From NCBI RefSeq assembly GCF_913062585.1, contig NZ_CAJXWX010000001.1:186001-250000 (forward strand): DNA of 64,000 nt. Direction: 5' to 3'. Every line of letters starts with the position of its first letter. Position 1 is the first letter of the stretch. The DNA comes from an uncultured Sphingomonas sp. (GTDB lineage Bacteria > Pseudomonadota > Alphaproteobacteria > Sphingomonadales > Sphingomonadaceae). Made by a program: the position numbers and the translations under genes. Of the stretch, positions 29,768 to 39,183 are shown one piece after another. The notes below the pieces were generated by a model, which saw only the letters and a list, made by a program, of their open reading frames with translations, was not told the origin of the DNA and did not search any database.

Positions 29768-30513
29768 AGCCCGCTCCGCACGGTGGTCGAACGCGGGGGC
29801 GCCGCCGGGGATGGTGGCGGGGATGGTGGCGGCAGGTCGGGCCATTGCGCGTCGACCAGCCGCCCGCGCTCCAGATGCATGTGATGCGCCGACGGGATCC
29901 GCTCGATCAGATGCCAGTCATGGGTCGCCATCACGACCGTGGTGCCCAGCCGGTGGAGCGAGTTGAACAGGTGCAGCAAGCGTTCGGCCATGACCGGGTC
30001 GACATTGCCGGTCGGCTCGTCCGCGACCAGCAGTTCGGGCCGCGCGATCACCGAGCGGGCGATCGCCACCCGCTGCTGCTCGCCACCCGACAGGGTCGCG
30101 GGCCGCGCGCCCGCGCGCTCGGACAGGCCGATCCAGGTCAGCATCTCGCGCACGGCGCGCGCAATCTCCGATTCGGCCATGCCCGCCACACGTAGCGGCA
30201 GGGCGATATTGTCCGCCGCCGACAGATGCGGGATCAGCCGGAAATCCTGGAACACCACCCCGATCCGCCGCCGAAAGCCGGGCAGCCGGTCGCGCGGCAG
30301 GATCACCGCATCCTCGCCGAACAGGCGGATGATGCCCCGGCTGGGCCGCTGCGACAGGTAGAGGAGCTTCAGCAGCGAGGTCTTGCCTGCGCCGCTGGCC
30401 CCGGTCAGGAAATAGAATTGGCCCGACCGCAACGTGAAGCTGACGTCGCACAGGGTTTCCTCGCCCGCGCCGTAGCGAAGGCCGACATTCTCGAACTGGA
30501 CGATGTTCGCCAT
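29764..30513 (-). CDS. ftsE: Cell division ATP-binding protein FtsE
   Basis: MANIVQFENVGLRYG...LTGASGAGKTSLLKLLYL...ARPATLSGGEQQRVAIARSVIARPELLVADEPTGNVDP. Confidence 0.93.
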   Translation of the reverse strand: MANIVQFENVGLRYGAGEETLCDVSFTLRSGQFYFLTGASGAGKTSLLKLLYLSQRPSRGIIRLFGEDAVILPRDRLPGFRRRIGVVFQDFRLIPHLSAADNIALPLRVAGMAESEIARAVREMLTWIGLSERAGARPATLSGGEQQRVAIARSVIARPELLVADEPTGNVDPVMAERLLHLFNSLHRLGTTVVMATHDWHLIERIPSAHHMHLERGRLVDAQWPDLPPPSPPPSPAAPPRSTTVRSGL

Positions 30514-30665
30514 GCCCCATGGGCCTTGGCATGGCCCGGCCCCGGCTTCAAGTTCCGCGCTTCACGCTTGCCACGCCTAGGGGCGGCGTGCTTACTGGAC
30601 GGGCGGGGGGCCTGAACCGGATGGTCTGTTCGCCTGTGACCTGTCCTGTCCGTTGAAGTGCCTGC

Positions 30666-31391
30666 ATGATCCTGGAATGCCCCGAGTGCCGCACCCGCTA
30701 TCTGGTGCCCGACAGCGCGATCGGGCCGGAGGGACGGACCGTGCGTTGCGCCAATTGCCGGCACAGCTGGTTCCAGTCGCCGCCCGAGCCGGAACCCGAA
30801 CTGCCGCTGCCGCCCGTGGCGCAGGACCCGATTGGCGCGGAACCGGACGGGGCCTTTGCCGAGCCGCCGCCGCCGGTCATCATGCCCCCGCCCGCGCCGC
30901 CGATCCTGGCGCAGGAGGATGCCGGGTTCGACGCCTTTGCCCATCGCCCGCCCTTCCGCGCCCGCCGCAACCCGGTGCGCCGCTGGACCATCGGGGCAGT
31001 CGCCGCGTGCCTGTTGCTGCTGGCCGCGACGGCGGCGATCATGTGGACGGGGATGCCGGGCATCGGCGGCTGGCTGGGCATCGGCACGACCGAATCGGCG
31101 CTGGAACTACGCTCCAACCCGATCGAGCGGCGCGAGCTGGAGAACGGCTCGGAGCTGTTCGCGATTTCGGGCCAGGTCATCAACCCGTCGTCCAATACGC
31201 AGCGCGTACCCGATCTGCGCGCCGAGCTGAAGGACGCCAAGGGGCGCGTCGTCTTCTCCTGGGCGATCGCGCCGCAGCAGCGGACGCTGGGCCCCGGTGC
31301 GTCGATCGACTTCAACTCGGCCAAGCTGGACGTGCCGCCCAGTTCCAAGCGGCTGGATTTGAGCTTTGCGGGTGAGGGCGCGGCGAACTGA
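30666..31391 (+). CDS. Zinc-ribbon (MJ0042 motif) domain protein with TM helix
   Basis: MILECPECRTRYLVPDSAIGPEGRTVRCANCRHSWFQ; TM AVAACLLLLAATAAIMW. Confidence 0.88.
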   Translation: MILECPECRTRYLVPDSAIGPEGRTVRCANCRHSWFQSPPEPEPELPLPPVAQDPIGAEPDGAFAEPPPPVIMPPPAPPILAQEDAGFDAFAHRPPFRARRNPVRRWTIGAVAACLLLLAATAAIMWTGMPGIGGWLGIGTTESALELRSNPIERRELENGSELFAISGQVINPSSNTQRVPDLRAELKDAKGRVVFSWAIAPQQRTLGPGASIDFNSAKLDVPPSSKRLDLSFAGEGAAN

Positions 31392-31406
31392 TAGCGGGTC
31401 GCGTGG

Positions 31407-31549
31407 GCTTCGACTTCGCTCAGCCTGAACGGAGCGAAGGAACCGGGCCATATATACCAACAGCCGTTCAGCCTGAGCCCTTCGGCTGGCTGGCAAGCCA
31501 GCCGCTTAGGATAAACTTCGGCGCTCGCGCCGAAGTCGAAGGCCAAGGG
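31407..31549. repeat. REP-like family B, copy 3 (composite)
   Basis: CTTCGACTTCGCTCAGCCTGAACGG, CCGTTCAGCCTGAGC, CTTCGGCGC-TC-GCGCCGAAG hairpin, then GTCGAAGGCCAAGGGAA. Confidence 0.8.
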
Positions 31550-32903
31550 AATCCCGCAGCCGCCGCGCGACGATCGCGAACCGCGCCCCGTGCAGCATCG
31601 CCGCGACCAGCATCCCCAGCCCCGAAGCCCAGGCAAGCGCCGCCGCCCCCCACCCCGCGCCGACCAGCCACCAGCCCAGCCCGCCGGTCACCACGAAATA
31701 GGCAATGATGCTGTTGATCCCCGCCGCCACCTGATCGCCCAGCGAGCGCAGCGCATAGACCAGCACGACCTGGACCCCGTCGAACAGGATGAACGGTGCC
31801 CAGATCGTCAGCATGGCGATCCCGGCCAGGTGCGCCTCGGGCATGGCCGGAAACAGGCCGACGACCGTCTGGGGCAGGCTCCATAGCGCCAGGCTGCACG
31901 CCCCCATGATCAGCGCCATCATGGCAAGCGCCAGCAGAGTGCGCGGCACCGCCGCCCAGGCCGTGCCCTCGCCCACCGCATTGCCCGCGCGCACGCCCGC
32001 CGCCGATCCCAGGCCGAGCGCCAGCGCGAAGGTCACGTTATGGACGGAGAAGACGATCTGGAAACCATGCGCGGTCGCATCGCCCAGCCGGGTCGACAGG
32101 GCGATCAGCACCGCGAACCCCGCCAGTTCCAGCCCCGAGGCGATGGCGGGCACGACGCCGAACCGGGCCAGCGCCGCCGCGCCCTTCAGCGTCGGGGCCC
32201 AGGCGGCGCGGTCCAGCCGCCGGACGCCGCGCTGTCCCCCACGCGGCAGTCGCATCGCGCTCGCCACCATCGCGACCGCCCCGATCGCCGAGGCGATGAC
32301 CGTCGCCAGCGCAGCACCGACGGCCCCCAGTGCGGGCAACCCCAGCTCGCCCCCCGCCAGCGCCCAGGCGAGCAGCGCGTTGATCGGCAGGATCGACAGA
32401 TTGACCATCGTCACCCGGCGCGGACGGCTGATCCCCTCCAGAAAGAAACTGGCGGCAACCAGCACAAGCTGGAACGGATAGCCCAGCGCCATCACCGCCA
32501 CGACCCGCGCGGCCGGTTCGACCAAGGCGGGCGCCACCCCGATCCCGGCGAGCAGCTGCGCGCCGCCCAGCCCCAGGATCAGCATGGCGGCGACGCCCAG
32601 CATCAGCCCCAGTACCATGCCGTCGCGCAAGGCCTGGCCGGTCGCGGGCAAATCCCCCGCCCCGTCCGCCCGCGACGCACGCACCAGCACGCCCGACAGC
32701 CAGGCCAGACCGGTGACGATCGCAATATAGGTCAGCGACCGGCTGGCCGAGAGTGCTGCGACCTCATGCTCGCCGACCCGGCCGACCACGACGACATCGG
32801 TGACGTGCAGGATCGTCCAGTTCAGGCTGGTCAGCATCACCGGCCAGGCCAGCGCGAGCAGGCGTCGCGCCTCGGACAGGTCGGGGCGGAGGAAAGACGT
32901 CAT
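31506..32903 (-). CDS. MATE family efflux transporter
   Basis: 465 aa; LLALAWPVMLTSLNWTILHVTDVVVVGRVG..., twelve hydrophobic segments. Confidence 0.88.
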   Translation of the reverse strand: MTSFLRPDLSEARRLLALAWPVMLTSLNWTILHVTDVVVVGRVGEHEVAALSASRSLTYIAIVTGLAWLSGVLVRASRADGAGDLPATGQALRDGMVLGLMLGVAAMLILGLGGAQLLAGIGVAPALVEPAARVVAVMALGYPFQLVLVAASFFLEGISRPRRVTMVNLSILPINALLAWALAGGELGLPALGAVGAALATVIASAIGAVAMVASAMRLPRGGQRGVRRLDRAAWAPTLKGAAALARFGVVPAIASGLELAGFAVLIALSTRLGDATAHGFQIVFSVHNVTFALALGLGSAAGVRAGNAVGEGTAWAAVPRTLLALAMMALIMGACSLALWSLPQTVVGLFPAMPEAHLAGIAMLTIWAPFILFDGVQVVLVYALRSLGDQVAAGINSIIAYFVVTGGLGWWLVGAGWGAAALAWASGLGMLVAAMLHGARFAIVARRLRDSLGLRLRRERRSLS

Positions 32904-33042
32904 AACCCTGCCCTAAGCGGGTTGGCCCCCGGGCGAAAGCCACCGCGACCCTTTGGCGAGAAAGACCATTGCGCTGCCCCTATCGCTTTGCTAGGGGCAC
33001 CCGCCTACCAGCCCTCCGGCTTGCCGGTGGTGACTATCGAGT

Positions 33043-33129
33043 GCGGTCGTGGCGGAATTGGTAGACGCGCAACGTTGAGGTCGTTGTGGCCGAAAGGCCG
33101 TGGAAGTTCGAGTCTTCTCGACCGCACCA
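33043..33129 (+). tRNA. tRNA-Leu (GAG)
   Basis: Acceptor GCGGTCG/CGACCGC, CAACG-TTGAGGT-CGTTG anticodon arm, long variable arm, TTCGAGT T-loop, encoded CCA. Confidence 0.95.
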
Positions 33130-33196
33130 GATATTTCCGAAAATCCAGTATCGTGACGACGAGCGCCGATCGGCGCTCGTGGCCCATGCCGCCGCC

Positions 33197-33811
33197 TCAG
33201 CGCAGCGCGACGATCGCGGCCAGCGTTTCCATGCGCAGCGGCGAGACGAAGCGGAAGCCGAAGCGGCCGTCCTTCACCCAGCAGATCGTGCCCGGGATCG
33301 CGGTGCCGAGCGGGCGCACGACGATATGCCCCGCCAGACCGGGCTGGATCGCGCCATCCCCCTCCAGCTTGGCGCCGCCCGCCGAGATGTCGATCATCGC
33401 CGCGGTGAATTTGCGGTCGCCCAGCCGGACATCGGCGTTCAGCGCGATCGGGAATCGCGGCGGGCGCGGGATCGTGCCGTCCTCATTCTCGTGCGAGAAG
33501 ATCCGTTCATAGGGTTGGGCCGAATCGAACTGGATGCCCGCCTTCTGCCCCTTCACCCAGCGGACCGTACCCGCCAGCGGCGGCAGGCCGCGTACCTCGA
33601 TGCATATCGGATCGCCGACCGCGGGCACGTCGACGAATCGCGCCATCAGGCCGCTGGCGGAAATATTGTGGACCAGGCAGACGCCGGGATGGTCGCCGCA
33701 CACCTTGCCCAGCAGCAGGACAGCCGAATGCCGCCGACCCGACCGCCGTTCGGCGGGCGTGCTATGCTGCTGTTCGACCTGTTCCATTCCCATTCCTTCG
33801 GCCAAGTCCAC
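33197..33811 (-). CDS. PilZ domain-containing protein
   Basis: ERRSGRRHSAVLLL and a second RFPIALNADVRLGDRKFTAAMIDISAGGAKLEGDG block; start may be 33787. Confidence 0.75.
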   Translation of the reverse strand: MDLAEGMGMEQVEQQHSTPAERRSGRRHSAVLLLGKVCGDHPGVCLVHNISASGLMARFVDVPAVGDPICIEVRGLPPLAGTVRWVKGQKAGIQFDSAQPYERIFSHENEDGTIPRPPRFPIALNADVRLGDRKFTAAMIDISAGGAKLEGDGAIQPGLAGHIVVRPLGTAIPGTICWVKDGRFGFRFVSPLRMETLAAIVALR

Positions 33812-33984
33812 CCCCCTGTGGAATCCGGCATTTGCCCTGCCATATCCGAATCGGGTTAAAAAAGGCGAACAACTTCGCCCGCGCCGTACATAGGTGCATT
33901 CTGCGGTTCATCCTGCGGTCAGCGGCGCTGCGGCATCGGCCGCTTGTGGTCATGTTCAAAGCCCTGTAATTCGCGAGCCGTCCC

Positions 33985-36177
33985 ATGCCTCGCGCGTCGT
34001 CCTCCCGGTCCTCCCGGCCCCGCTCTTCCAAGCCCCGCTCTCCCTGGCGGCGCCGGATCGTCGTAACCCTGCAGATCCTGATCGGCCTGGCCGTGCTGGC
34101 GGTCGGCGCGCTGGCCATCGCGGTCTTCGTCGCCAAGTCGCAGCTGCCCAGCTTCGACGAGCTGAAATCCTCGCCCAACGGCCAGATGATCCGCGTCCAC
34201 GCCGCCGACGGATCGGTGATCGTGTCGCTCGGGCCGAGCTATGGCGAGTGGCTGCCCTATGACAGGATTCCGATCGTCATGCGCGACGCGACGATCGCGG
34301 TCGAGGATCGCCGGTTCCGCGAGCATCCGGGCGTCGACCCGATCGGCATCGCCCGGTCGGTCGAGGTGCGCCTGGAGAAGGGTCGCTGGAAACAGGGCGG
34401 CTCGACCATCACCCAGCAGATCACGCGTACCATCTTCCTGAACAACCAGAAGAAGTTCGGTCGCAAGTTCCGCGAGGCGATCCTGGCGCTGGCGATGGAG
34501 CTGAAATTCTCGAAGGACCAGATCCTCGAGTTGTATCTGAACAAGGTCTATTATGGCGGCGGCGCCTACGGCATCGACGCGGCCAGCCGGAAATTCTTCG
34601 GCCATGGCGCCGAGCATCTGAGCCTGTCCGAGGCGGCGGTGATCGCCGGCCTGGTCAAGGCGCCCTCCAACTATTCGCCGACCGCCGATGCCGAGGCGGC
34701 GGTGGGCCGCGCGGGCGTGGTCATCCAGCAGATGGAGCGCAACGGCTTCATCACCGCCGCCCAGGCCGCCGACGCCAATCCGCAAGCCCTGAAGCTGGCG
34801 CCCGAGCCCAAGCAGAATTCGGTGCGCTATTTCACCGACTGGGCGCTGCCCCAGCTCGACACGCTGATCGACGAGCAGAGCGCGCCGCTCGACGTGTGGA
34901 CGACGCTCGACCTCAATATGCAGCGCGCGGCCGATTCGGCGGTCCGCGCCGATGCCCCGCCGGGAACGCAGGGCGCGCTGGTCAGCCTGGACCGCGACGG
35001 GGCGGTGCGCGCGATGGTCGGCGGGCTCGACTATGTCTCGACCAACTATAACCGTGCGACCACGGCGGTGCGCCAGCCGGGTTCGGCCTTCAAGCTGTTC
35101 GTCTATCTCGCCGCGCTGGAGGCGGGCCATAAGCCCGAGGACCAGGTGGTCGACGAACCCGTCACCATCGACGGCTGGTCCCCGCGCAACGATTCGCGGC
35201 GCAATTCGGGCAATGTGTCCCTGCGCACCGCCTTTGCCTATTCGCTGAATACGGTGGCGGCCAAGCTCGGCCAGGAAGTAGGTTTCCAGACGGTAGCCGA
35301 CATGGCGCGCCGTTTCGGCATCACGACGCCGGTCAACACCCATCCCTCGATGGTGCTGGGCACGTCGGAGGTGCGGGTGATCGACATGGTCAGCGCCTTT
35401 GCCAGCGTCGCCAACAAGGGCGTGAAGGTCACGCCCTATGGCATCACCAAGGTGACGGCGAACGGCCAGACCATCTATACCCATGAGGTCGATCGCAGCC
35501 GGGTGCTGGTCGCCCCCTATATCGCCGCCGAGATGACCGACCTGCTGCAGACCGCGGTCAACACCGGCACCGGCCGCGCCGCGCAGATCGGCCGTCCGGT
35601 CGCGGGCAAGACGGGCACGACGACCAGCTCGAAGGACGGCTGGTTCCTGGGCTTCTCCAGCGGGATCACCACCGGCGTGTGGATGGGCCGCGATAATGGC
35701 AAGCCGGTCGCCGGGCTGCATGGCGGCACCGCGCCCGCCAAGGCCTTTGCCGATTATATGAAGGTCGCCGTCGCCAACCGCCCGATCGAGCAGTTCGAAA
35801 CCCAGGTCACCCTGCCCGAATGGCAGCTGGAGCCGGATGAGGAGAGCTATTTCGGCGAGCCCGACAATGGCGTGAGCGCGGTCGATGCCGATGGCAATCC
35901 GCTGCCCTCGCCCACGGCGGTCGCGCCGGAGGACGGCAGCGAGACGGTGGAAATCCCGACCCGTCGCGAACCCGGTACGCCGCCACCCATCCAGCAGCAA
36001 CCGGGTGCACCTGCACCCCAGCAACCGCCGGCACCCGCGCCGCAACAGCGGCTGGACCAGGCCTGGATCGACCGCGTGACCGGGCGCGGCAATGGCGCCG
36101 CGCCGCGTGACGGGCGGACCGGCGCCGCCCCGCGCGGCTCAGTCCGCGAGCGTCAGGACGACCGCCCGAACCAGTGA
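33985..36177 (+). CDS. Class A penicillin-binding protein (transglycosylase/transpeptidase, PBP1 family)
   Basis: AIVAVEDRRFREHPGVDPIGI, GGSTITQQITRTIFL, RQPGSAFKLFVYLAAL, VAGKTGTTTSSKDGWFLGFS. Confidence 0.93.
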   Translation: MPRASSSRSSRPRSSKPRSPWRRRIVVTLQILIGLAVLAVGALAIAVFVAKSQLPSFDELKSSPNGQMIRVHAADGSVIVSLGPSYGEWLPYDRIPIVMRDATIAVEDRRFREHPGVDPIGIARSVEVRLEKGRWKQGGSTITQQITRTIFLNNQKKFGRKFREAILALAMELKFSKDQILELYLNKVYYGGGAYGIDAASRKFFGHGAEHLSLSEAAVIAGLVKAPSNYSPTADAEAAVGRAGVVIQQMERNGFITAAQAADANPQALKLAPEPKQNSVRYFTDWALPQLDTLIDEQSAPLDVWTTLDLNMQRAADSAVRADAPPGTQGALVSLDRDGAVRAMVGGLDYVSTNYNRATTAVRQPGSAFKLFVYLAALEAGHKPEDQVVDEPVTIDGWSPRNDSRRNSGNVSLRTAFAYSLNTVAAKLGQEVGFQTVADMARRFGITTPVNTHPSMVLGTSEVRVIDMVSAFASVANKGVKVTPYGITKVTANGQTIYTHEVDRSRVLVAPYIAAEMTDLLQTAVNTGTGRAAQIGRPVAGKTGTTTSSKDGWFLGFSSGITTGVWMGRDNGKPVAGLHGGTAPAKAFADYMKVAVANRPIEQFETQVTLPEWQLEPDEESYFGEPDNGVSAVDADGNPLPSPTAVAPEDGSETVEIPTRREPGTPPPIQQQPGAPAPQQPPAPAPQQRLDQAWIDRVTGRGNGAAPRDGRTGAAPRGSVRERQDDRPNQ

Positions 36178-36821
36178 AGCCCCGCGCCATGCTGCCGCAA
36201 CCAGGCGGTGGCAGGAGCCGGGTCCTCGCCCAGCAGCTCGGCGACGAGCGTGTGGAAGGCGGGGGCGTGGTTCATATGGACCCGGTGCGCGACCTCATGC
36301 GCCACCGTCGCGCGGCGGACGTAATCGGGGGCCAGGATCAGCCGCCAGCTATAGCGGATCGCCCCCGTCGAGGCGCAACTGCCCCAGCGCGCCTTCGGAT
36401 CGGCGACGCTGACCTTCGACACCGCGACGCCCGCGAGCCGCGCGACCTCCGCTGTCTCGCGCGCCAGCACCTCCAGCGCCTGGCGCTTCAGCCAGGCCTC
36501 GACCCGGCGCCCCACCGTCTCCAGCGGGCCCGAGGCGATCAGCCGGTCGCCCTCGCGCTGGATCACCCGCGCGCGCCCCTCGACCCATTCGAGCCGTAGC
36601 GCGACGTCGCCGAATGGGATTTCGCAGCCCGGCACGAACGGCCGCGGCTGGGGCAGCCGCGCACGCTGCGCGTCGATCCAGTCCTTCTTGTCCTCGGCCC
36701 AGGCGAGCGCCTTTTTCAGCCCGGCGCGCTTGGGCACGACCAGGCGCGCGGTGCCGGTGGCGGGATCGACGCTGAGGCGGATGGTCTTGGCGGTCGGGTG
36801 GCGGACGACTTCGTCGATCAC
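36153..36821 (-). CDS. YgjP/SprT-like zinc metallopeptidase
   Basis: RWGSCASTGAIRYSWRLILAPDYVRRATVAHEVAHRVHMNHAPAFHTLV (HExxH-like HEVAH). Confidence 0.85.
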   Translation of the reverse strand: MIDEVVRHPTAKTIRLSVDPATGTARLVVPKRAGLKKALAWAEDKKDWIDAQRARLPQPRPFVPGCEIPFGDVALRLEWVEGRARVIQREGDRLIASGPLETVGRRVEAWLKRQALEVLARETAEVARLAGVAVSKVSVADPKARWGSCASTGAIRYSWRLILAPDYVRRATVAHEVAHRVHMNHAPAFHTLVAELLGEDPAPATAWLRQHGAGLHWFGRSS

Positions 36822-37258
36822 AATTCTCGGTCCACGATATGGTTTTCGAAATCGCCCGCATCATCCTCGCTGATCGTCCAGCCGCGCACCGATTGCCCGG
36901 CGCGGTGGACGGCCTCGCGGTCGCCGCAGACGAGGTAATGCCAGTCGGGCAGCGGCTCGTTCGCGGCGCGCAGGCGATAGGCGCAGGTGGTGGGCAGCCA
37001 GTCGATCGACCGGACATTGCCCATGGTCAGCCGCACGCATTCGGAGACATAGGCGCGGCGATGGCGATAGTTGGAGCATTGCCCGCTCCGCCGGTCGAGC
37101 AGGCGGCAGGCGACATTGGTCGCGACCAGCTCGCCCGTCTCCTCATCCTCCAGCTTGTGGATGCAGCATTTGCCGCAACCGTCGCACAGCGCCTCCCACT
37201 GCGCGCGGTCCAGGCTCTCGATCGGCTTTTCCCAGAAACGCTCCATCAGCGAACCCAC
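36818..37258 (-). CDS. YcgN family cysteine cluster protein
   Basis: QWEALCDGCGKCCIHKLEDEETGELVATNVACRLLDRRSGQCSNYRHR. Confidence 0.92.
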   Translation of the reverse strand: MGSLMERFWEKPIESLDRAQWEALCDGCGKCCIHKLEDEETGELVATNVACRLLDRRSGQCSNYRHRRAYVSECVRLTMGNVRSIDWLPTTCAYRLRAANEPLPDWHYLVCGDREAVHRAGQSVRGWTISEDDAGDFENHIVDREL

Positions 37259-37848
37259 TGGTCCAGCGTCTTGGCGACCGCCTCGGGCCCCTCATCGGCG
37301 GGCACCAGCGCCAGCGGCTTGCCTTGCGGATTCATCAGATAGACCTGGCGACTATGGTTCACCAGGTAACCGCCGCCCGGCGCCGGCTCGCCCTTGGCCG
37401 ACCAGATGGCATAGGCCTTTTTGACCGCGCCGATCTGCGCGGGCGTGCCCGTCAGGCCGACGACGCGGGGATCGAAGGCGGCGGCGAAGCGGCCGACCAC
37501 CTCGGCCGTGTCGCGTTCGGGGTCGACGGTGATGAAGAGGGGCACGATCTTCGCGGCCTTGGCGGGCGCACTTTTGTCGAGCAGCTTCAGGCCCGCCGCG
37601 ATCGCCTGCATGTCGGTGGGGCAGACATCGGGGCAGAAGGTGTAGCCGAAATAGACCACGCGGTAGCGCCCGGCGAAATCGCGGTCCGTCACTGTCCGGC
37701 CCTTCGCATCGGTCAGCTGGAACGGGCCGCCGATCTTCGCGCCCGCCAGCGGGGCCTGCGCATCCGGCTGGGCGGGTCCGCAACCGGACAGGCCCAGCGA
37801 TGCCGCAAGGGCCAGGGGCGCCAGCAAGGACGGGAATAATCGGGTCAT
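37246..37848 (-). CDS. SCO family copper chaperone/redox lipoprotein
   Basis: Lipobox-like LSGCGP; YRVVYFGYTFCPDVCPTDM (CxxxC); LMNPQGKPLALVP. Confidence 0.9.
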   Translation of the reverse strand: MTRLFPSLLAPLALAASLGLSGCGPAQPDAQAPLAGAKIGGPFQLTDAKGRTVTDRDFAGRYRVVYFGYTFCPDVCPTDMQAIAAGLKLLDKSAPAKAAKIVPLFITVDPERDTAEVVGRFAAAFDPRVVGLTGTPAQIGAVKKAYAIWSAKGEPAPGGGYLVNHSRQVYLMNPQGKPLALVPADEGPEAVAKTLDQWVR

Positions 37849-37920
37849 GACGCCGACAGCCTTGCTGTGATAAATCGCCCGTTGCAAGCCATGGTCCTTC
37901 ATTCTGGCCCCCATTCAGGA

Positions 37921-38544
37921 ATGCCGTTCATGCCCTTTCGCCCCCTGTTCGCCGCAGCCCTTCTGGCCTCCGCGCTGACTGGTGCCGTCGCCACCCCGGC
38001 TTCGGCCCAGATGATGCAGTCCGAAAGCTACAAATTCCTTCAGGCGGTGCGCGACGCCAAGGGCAATGAGGTGACCAACATGCTGGACAAGCCGGGCGCC
38101 AGCATCATCAATACCCGCGACGTGACCAGCGGCGAGGGCGCGCTGCACATCGTCATCAAGCGCGGCGACGAGACGTACTTGCGCTTCCTGCTGCAAAAGG
38201 GCGCCGATCCCAACCTGCGCGACGGGCGCGGCAATACCCCGCTGCTGCTGGCGGTGTCGGGCGGCCAGACCGACATGATCCGCATCCTGACCGCGGCCAA
38301 GGCCAATCCCAATATCGGCAATGCCAGCGGCGAGACCCCGCTGATCCGCGCGGTGCAGCGCCACGATATCGCCATGGTCCGCGACCTGCTGGCCGCCGGC
38401 GCCGATCCCGACCAGCCCGACAATGTCGCAGGGCTCAGCGCGCGCGACTATGCCCAGCAGGACGCACGCAACATCGCCATCGCCAAGCTGTTCGTCGAAA
38501 CGCCCAAAAAGACCCGCGCCGCCGTGGCGGGGCCGAAATTCTGA
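37921..38544 (+). CDS. Ankyrin repeat protein with signal peptide
   Basis: Signal-like MPFMPFRPLFAAALLASALTGAVATPASA; repeats GEGALHIVIKRGDETYLRFLLQKGADPNLRDGRGNTPLLLAVSGGQ. Confidence 0.86.
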   Translation: MPFMPFRPLFAAALLASALTGAVATPASAQMMQSESYKFLQAVRDAKGNEVTNMLDKPGASIINTRDVTSGEGALHIVIKRGDETYLRFLLQKGADPNLRDGRGNTPLLLAVSGGQTDMIRILTAAKANPNIGNASGETPLIRAVQRHDIAMVRDLLAAGADPDQPDNVAGLSARDYAQQDARNIAIAKLFVETPKKTRAAVAGPKF

Positions 38545-38552
38545 CGATCCCT

Positions 38553-38675
38553 ATTCCTCCCCTGCAAGGGGAGGGGGACCATGCGAAGCATGGTGGAGGG
38601 GTGACACGCTCTCGATAGGGCGCCCCCCCCCTCCGTCAGGGCTGCGCCCTACCACTCCCCTTGCAGGGGAGGAAT
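38553..38675. repeat. REP-like family A, copy 2
   Basis: ATTCCTCCCCTGCAAGGGGAGGGGGACCATGCGAAGCATGGTGGAGGGGTG ... CCCCTCCGTCAGGGCTGCGCCCTACCACTCCCCTTGCAGGGGAGGAAT. Confidence 0.9.
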
Positions 38676-38684
38676 GAATTTGGC

Positions 38685-39089
38685 CTAGATCAGCCCCAGT
38701 TCCACCAGCTTGCCGACCAGCACCGGCGGCATCCCTTCGATGCCCGTCGCCGCCCCGCTCAGGTCCGGCGGGGCGTCCGCCGCCTCCAGATAGCGCCAGC
38801 CCTGATGCGCGCGGCGTGGCAGCGCCTGGACCAGCACCAGTTCGGGGTCGATATGGATCGCACAGCGCCCGCCCTCGGCCTCGCCGAAAGACAGGATCGG
38901 CGAGCGTGCGACCAGCTGGTGCTTCAGGATCCAGAATAGCGAGCCCTGCCCCGCCACTTCCTCATGCCGCTTGGGCAGATAGCGCGTGGTCAGGAAGACC
39001 GGCCCGTCCTGCGCTCGGATCTTCAACCGTTCCGCCAGATGATCGATACTGGCCGCCCCGAACGCGACCTTGGTCAGATGAAGCGCCAT
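38685..39089 (-). CDS. Hypothetical protein
   Basis: 134 aa MALHLTKVAFGAASIDHLAERLKIRAQDGPVFLTTRYLPKRHEE...; no family recognised with confidence. Confidence 0.65.
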   Translation of the reverse strand: MALHLTKVAFGAASIDHLAERLKIRAQDGPVFLTTRYLPKRHEEVAGQGSLFWILKHQLVARSPILSFGEAEGGRCAIHIDPELVLVQALPRRAHQGWRYLEAADAPPDLSGAATGIEGMPPVLVGKLVELGLI

Positions 39090-39183
39090 GTCGCAGGGGC
39101 ATGTGGGGGCGAAGGGGCCGGATCGCTAGAGTCGGATCCGTCGCCGTGGAAGCGATGCTGGCCAGATCCAACAACCGGGCATT

